A stretch of DNA of 64,000 nt from Anisakis pegreffii (Eukaryota; Nematoda; Chromadorea; Rhabditida; Anisakidae), in the NCBI GenBank assembly GCA_035041965.1, contig JAPYMA010000736.1, forward strand, positions 124,001-188,000, read 5' to 3'. The notes below the pieces were generated by a model. The model was not told where the DNA came from and did no database searches. It worked only from the letters and a program-made list of their open reading frames with translations. The translations under genes and the position numbers were made by a program. Each line of letters opens with the position of its first letter. Positions within the stretch are counted from its first letter, which is position 1. Of the stretch, positions 61,205 to 64,000 are shown in pieces.

Positions 61205-63733
61205 CGCAATCAAGGCATGACAAATCAACATGATCTGTGATCATTGGAACGTGCGATTCGTAGCATTTTGGTAGGAACGGGTCGAAATCACCAGTTGATC
61301 TCTATCCGCTTTTAAGCCGTCCTGATCTGATTGGATTAAAGTGGAAGAAAGCGAGAATAAACAGATGCACACTGAGCACATTGATAGAAACGATAAATAA
61401 GCCGGGATAAACGTCGAGGGAACTATCGCAATTATATATTCGAATCATCATTCATTAATGAGGTGGTTATAAAGTGGATGGATATCATCAATTCATATGC
61501 GAAGCTCAGTTCAGGTCAGTTTCGATTGCTGCTGATGTTGTTGTTTTTAAAAATTTGCTGGTATTCAAATATTCATCGTAAGCGACGAATTGACGATAGA
61601 ATTATCTGATTGTAAGCTCCAATGAAGCTTCATTGATTATGTCATATTCATGCAAGGCATTCACTGGGAAACAGAAAAAAAACACGATGAAGCTGAGAAA
61701 AAGTTGCTTTGTATCCACATTTCGAAGGATATTGATGTTGACGATCAAATAAGAGATGAGTTGATCAGCTGTAAAACTCTTACACTGATTAAAACAATCC
61801 CATTTTCAACACTCACTTGAACGACACTAATAACATGACTAGAATACTAGCATTAATATTGTACTGAATTGAAGACGTCTAGTGATTCGTCGTCGAAACA
61901 GAATCCGGCCGTAACATCGATAAGAGTTTTGAAGGATCAAGAGCACGAGTCAAGAGTCAAGAGCGGGTTGGTGCCGAATTCTGAGTTCAATCTCAACTCA
62001 TTGTTGCCGATAAAGTGATTCAAAACGATGATCTGATCTAATCAAAGCAGCTCAACACAGCAAGAATGGATGAAATGGTTGGGATGAAAAGAATCTCGAA
62101 AGGGGATGGCGAAAGATCTAGTGGATCTACTAAAAAGAAATCAGAGACGACGCCAGCCGATTGTGTGGTTGAAATGACCAGATAAAATTCGCGTACTCCA
62201 GAAAGAAGATTTTGCTCTAATCCGTATTGCTGCCCTGGTTCCATTTCTCGTTGTTCTCTGGCAACTGATCACGTTGATGTTGTGTCAATCGCAACTAGTA
62301 CGTCCCCCCAAAGTACCCAATGTCCTCTTAACCCATCCCAGTTCCCTGATCTTCTGGTATCTGTCACAGACTCTCAATTGATACTCTCAAATCTGCTAAA
62401 GTAAGACAAATCCAGATCTATTGGCGATCAATGAGTCTTTATATGTCGCAATCAAATGCACTTGTAGCTAAGTTACTTACTAGCATAGTAGTAGTACAAG
62501 CTGGCACTACTAACGATGGAATCTGGTAGCTGGCTGCTGCTGCTATTGAAAAAGCAAAACTCTCGTAACGTTAGTTATCTTTTTTAGTTGTTCTCAGTAT
62601 GTTAACACACTTAAAATAATTGTTACACCGATAATCGCTGTTCTGTAGAAAAAATCATGAAAGCAAACCAAGCATCTCAGCTGGTAGCAGGCAAGTTAAA
62701 ATGCGGAAAGATCCGTAGAGATATGAGGAGATGCGATATCCCGAGAGTAATTTGCAAAATACGATAGCCATATGCGTAACCAAACAAGAGGATTATCAGA
62801 TGAGGATTAACAGATATTCAGGATTATCAAAGGCCATATCGAGTGCATGACACAAATTAAGAGCGCGCAAGATCTGGAAAGAAGATAATCCTCCATTAGA
62901 CTGAAGAAAAATAAAATCAACTCCGAGAAAAATAGTGGATAAAGATGGATAAAGATGGGATTAGATCGTGAAAGATACGAAGACAACTGACTAGGAGGAA
63001 GTAGTAATTGTTGCGAGAGTTCAACGCTGTTTTGAATTAAAAATGACAACATCAGGCACAAAAAAAGAGGTTTTACTAATGGAAAGAATATTTTTCCGTG
63101 GAGGTTCGAGATCGAGATGACTACTAACTATAAAAAATCACCACCATTCACTCCAGTCGATCAACTCCGCCTATGCCGGCTCGGATCGGTCATTCAGTCT
63201 GCCGCACCTAGTTTCTCTAGATATTACGATGTGATTATCTGTGTGTGTGTGTTTTGTGTGCTAGATTATTAGGTTGATTAGTTGAGTGCAACGAGAGAAG
63301 TGCGTCCATCAGTTGCTTGGTGCGATCAGTTGGTGCCTAGTACGACGACGAGGACGCCGGCCGGCCGAGCAGGGCACAGCACAGGGCATTGGGCGGTGCG
63401 GCGGTGCACGATTGAGCGCGACTGGAACGACCATCTTGACAACAACAGCACTATAGTGTGCAGAGAACGACCCTGATTTGGACAGACACTGCTTGGTCTA
63501 TCAGTTGATGGTGGTAGGAATAATTGGTGACAACACCACGGATAGGCACCGATGCGACAGACGGCTGGCTGGCTGCCTCACTTATCCATCATTAGATGAG
63601 ATAAGAGCACAGGTGAGATGACGAGCGAGCACAAGAAAAGGTACCGCTCAGCTAGATAAGGAACATTGAGAGAATGCCGGTGGACAGCATGACAAACAAG
63701 AGAAATCACTATCAAATGTGAAATAAAATGGCA

Positions 63734-63759
63734 GGCAGCTGGCAGCTGGCAGCTGGCAG
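63734..63759. repeat. GCAGCTG 7-bp tandem repeat
   Basis: Three to four exact copies of GGCAGCT in a row. Confidence 0.85.
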
Positions 63760-64000
63760 TAACGCGAGAACGGGAAGGAAATCGCAAAAAAACCGGCAGC
63801 AAACAATAGATATTGTCATCGAACGTCATTGAAATCTGTCGCACTCTCTTTGTTAGATGTCGTCGTCTATCTTACGATGAGCTTTTTTTAGTGTTGACAT
63901 ACGAGACACGGAAATAAAACCACAAACAGTGCACAGAACGGTCAATGAGATCACCAACTATATTTGAAATGGAATGCCGAATATGAGTGGACAAAATGAC

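Larger units (their letters stand above)
61137..64000. other. Upstream region of the minus-strand gene, noncoding
   Basis: No supported coding exon. Features are a (CA)n run at 61181-61204, a (TG)n run near 63241-63260, a GC-rich patch at about 63340-63425 (GACGAGGACGCCGGCCGGCC) and a 7-bp tandem repeat at 63734-63759. The GC-rich patch stands out from the AT-rich surroundings and could mark a promoter or 5' UTR of a gene outside the window. Confidence 0.45.

Noticed and set aside
61137..61244. Upstream extension of the minus-strand first exon, starting MITDHVDLSCLDC
   Set aside because: The extension translates a CA microsatellite as alternating Cys-Val and crosses a strong TTTCAG acceptor; the ATG at 61136 is the better start.
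62680..62720. GCATCTCAGCTGGTAGCAGG as a third tRNA A box
   Set aside because: No B box follows at a suitable distance and no stems can be drawn.

Overview
This is a metazoan, intron-rich window without bacterial, phage or plasmid features. A nematode is the most likely source. The 3' splice sites are dominated by TTTCAG/TTGCAG. Two start codons sit 20-33 nt behind a strong acceptor that has no visible upstream coding exon, as SL trans-splicing leaves. One gene encodes a short YG/W-rich secreted peptide of a kind common in nematodes. I cannot place it below phylum, and another invertebrate is not excluded. The sequence is AT-rich, with many TGATCA-like motifs and small dispersed palindromic repeats.

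Layout. (1) 1-4991: noncoding, microsatellites only. (2) 4992-28114, plus strand: a rootletin-type coiled-coil gene rebuilt exon by exon from splice sites and codon phase (39 exons, about 1,930 aa), with one internal frame problem. (3) 28115-34619: intergenic, with a 30-bp minisatellite and one copy of a dispersed repeat. (4) 34620-39541, plus: a complete 12-exon mitochondrial aldehyde dehydrogenase (ALDH2 type, 524 aa). (5) 39542-42330: intergenic, with a CCGAGATCGATATCG-type minisatellite and a perfect 16-bp inverted repeat. (6) 42331-42862, plus: a TATA-driven three-exon gene for a secreted, Tyr/Trp-rich prepropeptide, the most novel item here. A separate Ala/Gly/Pro/Ser-rich exon at 43552-43817 may belong to it as an alternative 3' end. 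(7) 43818-49640: intergenic and repeat-rich. (8) 49641-61136, minus: a large Ser/Thr/Gln-rich gene of at least nine exons that I do not recognise. Its introns contain tRNA-like sequences and a duplicated block. (9) 61137-64000: probable 5' region of that gene and then noncoding sequence with a GC-rich patch near the end.

The genes look functionally independent: a ciliary rootlet structural protein, a mitochondrial detoxifying enzyme, a secreted peptide and an unassigned protein. What they share is splicing behaviour. There is a 35-nt intron, a 24-nt microexon, two probable GC-AG introns, and three places where a 28-48-nt gt...ag segment would repair the reading frame. All gene models are read by eye from sequence; no database search or transcript evidence was available.
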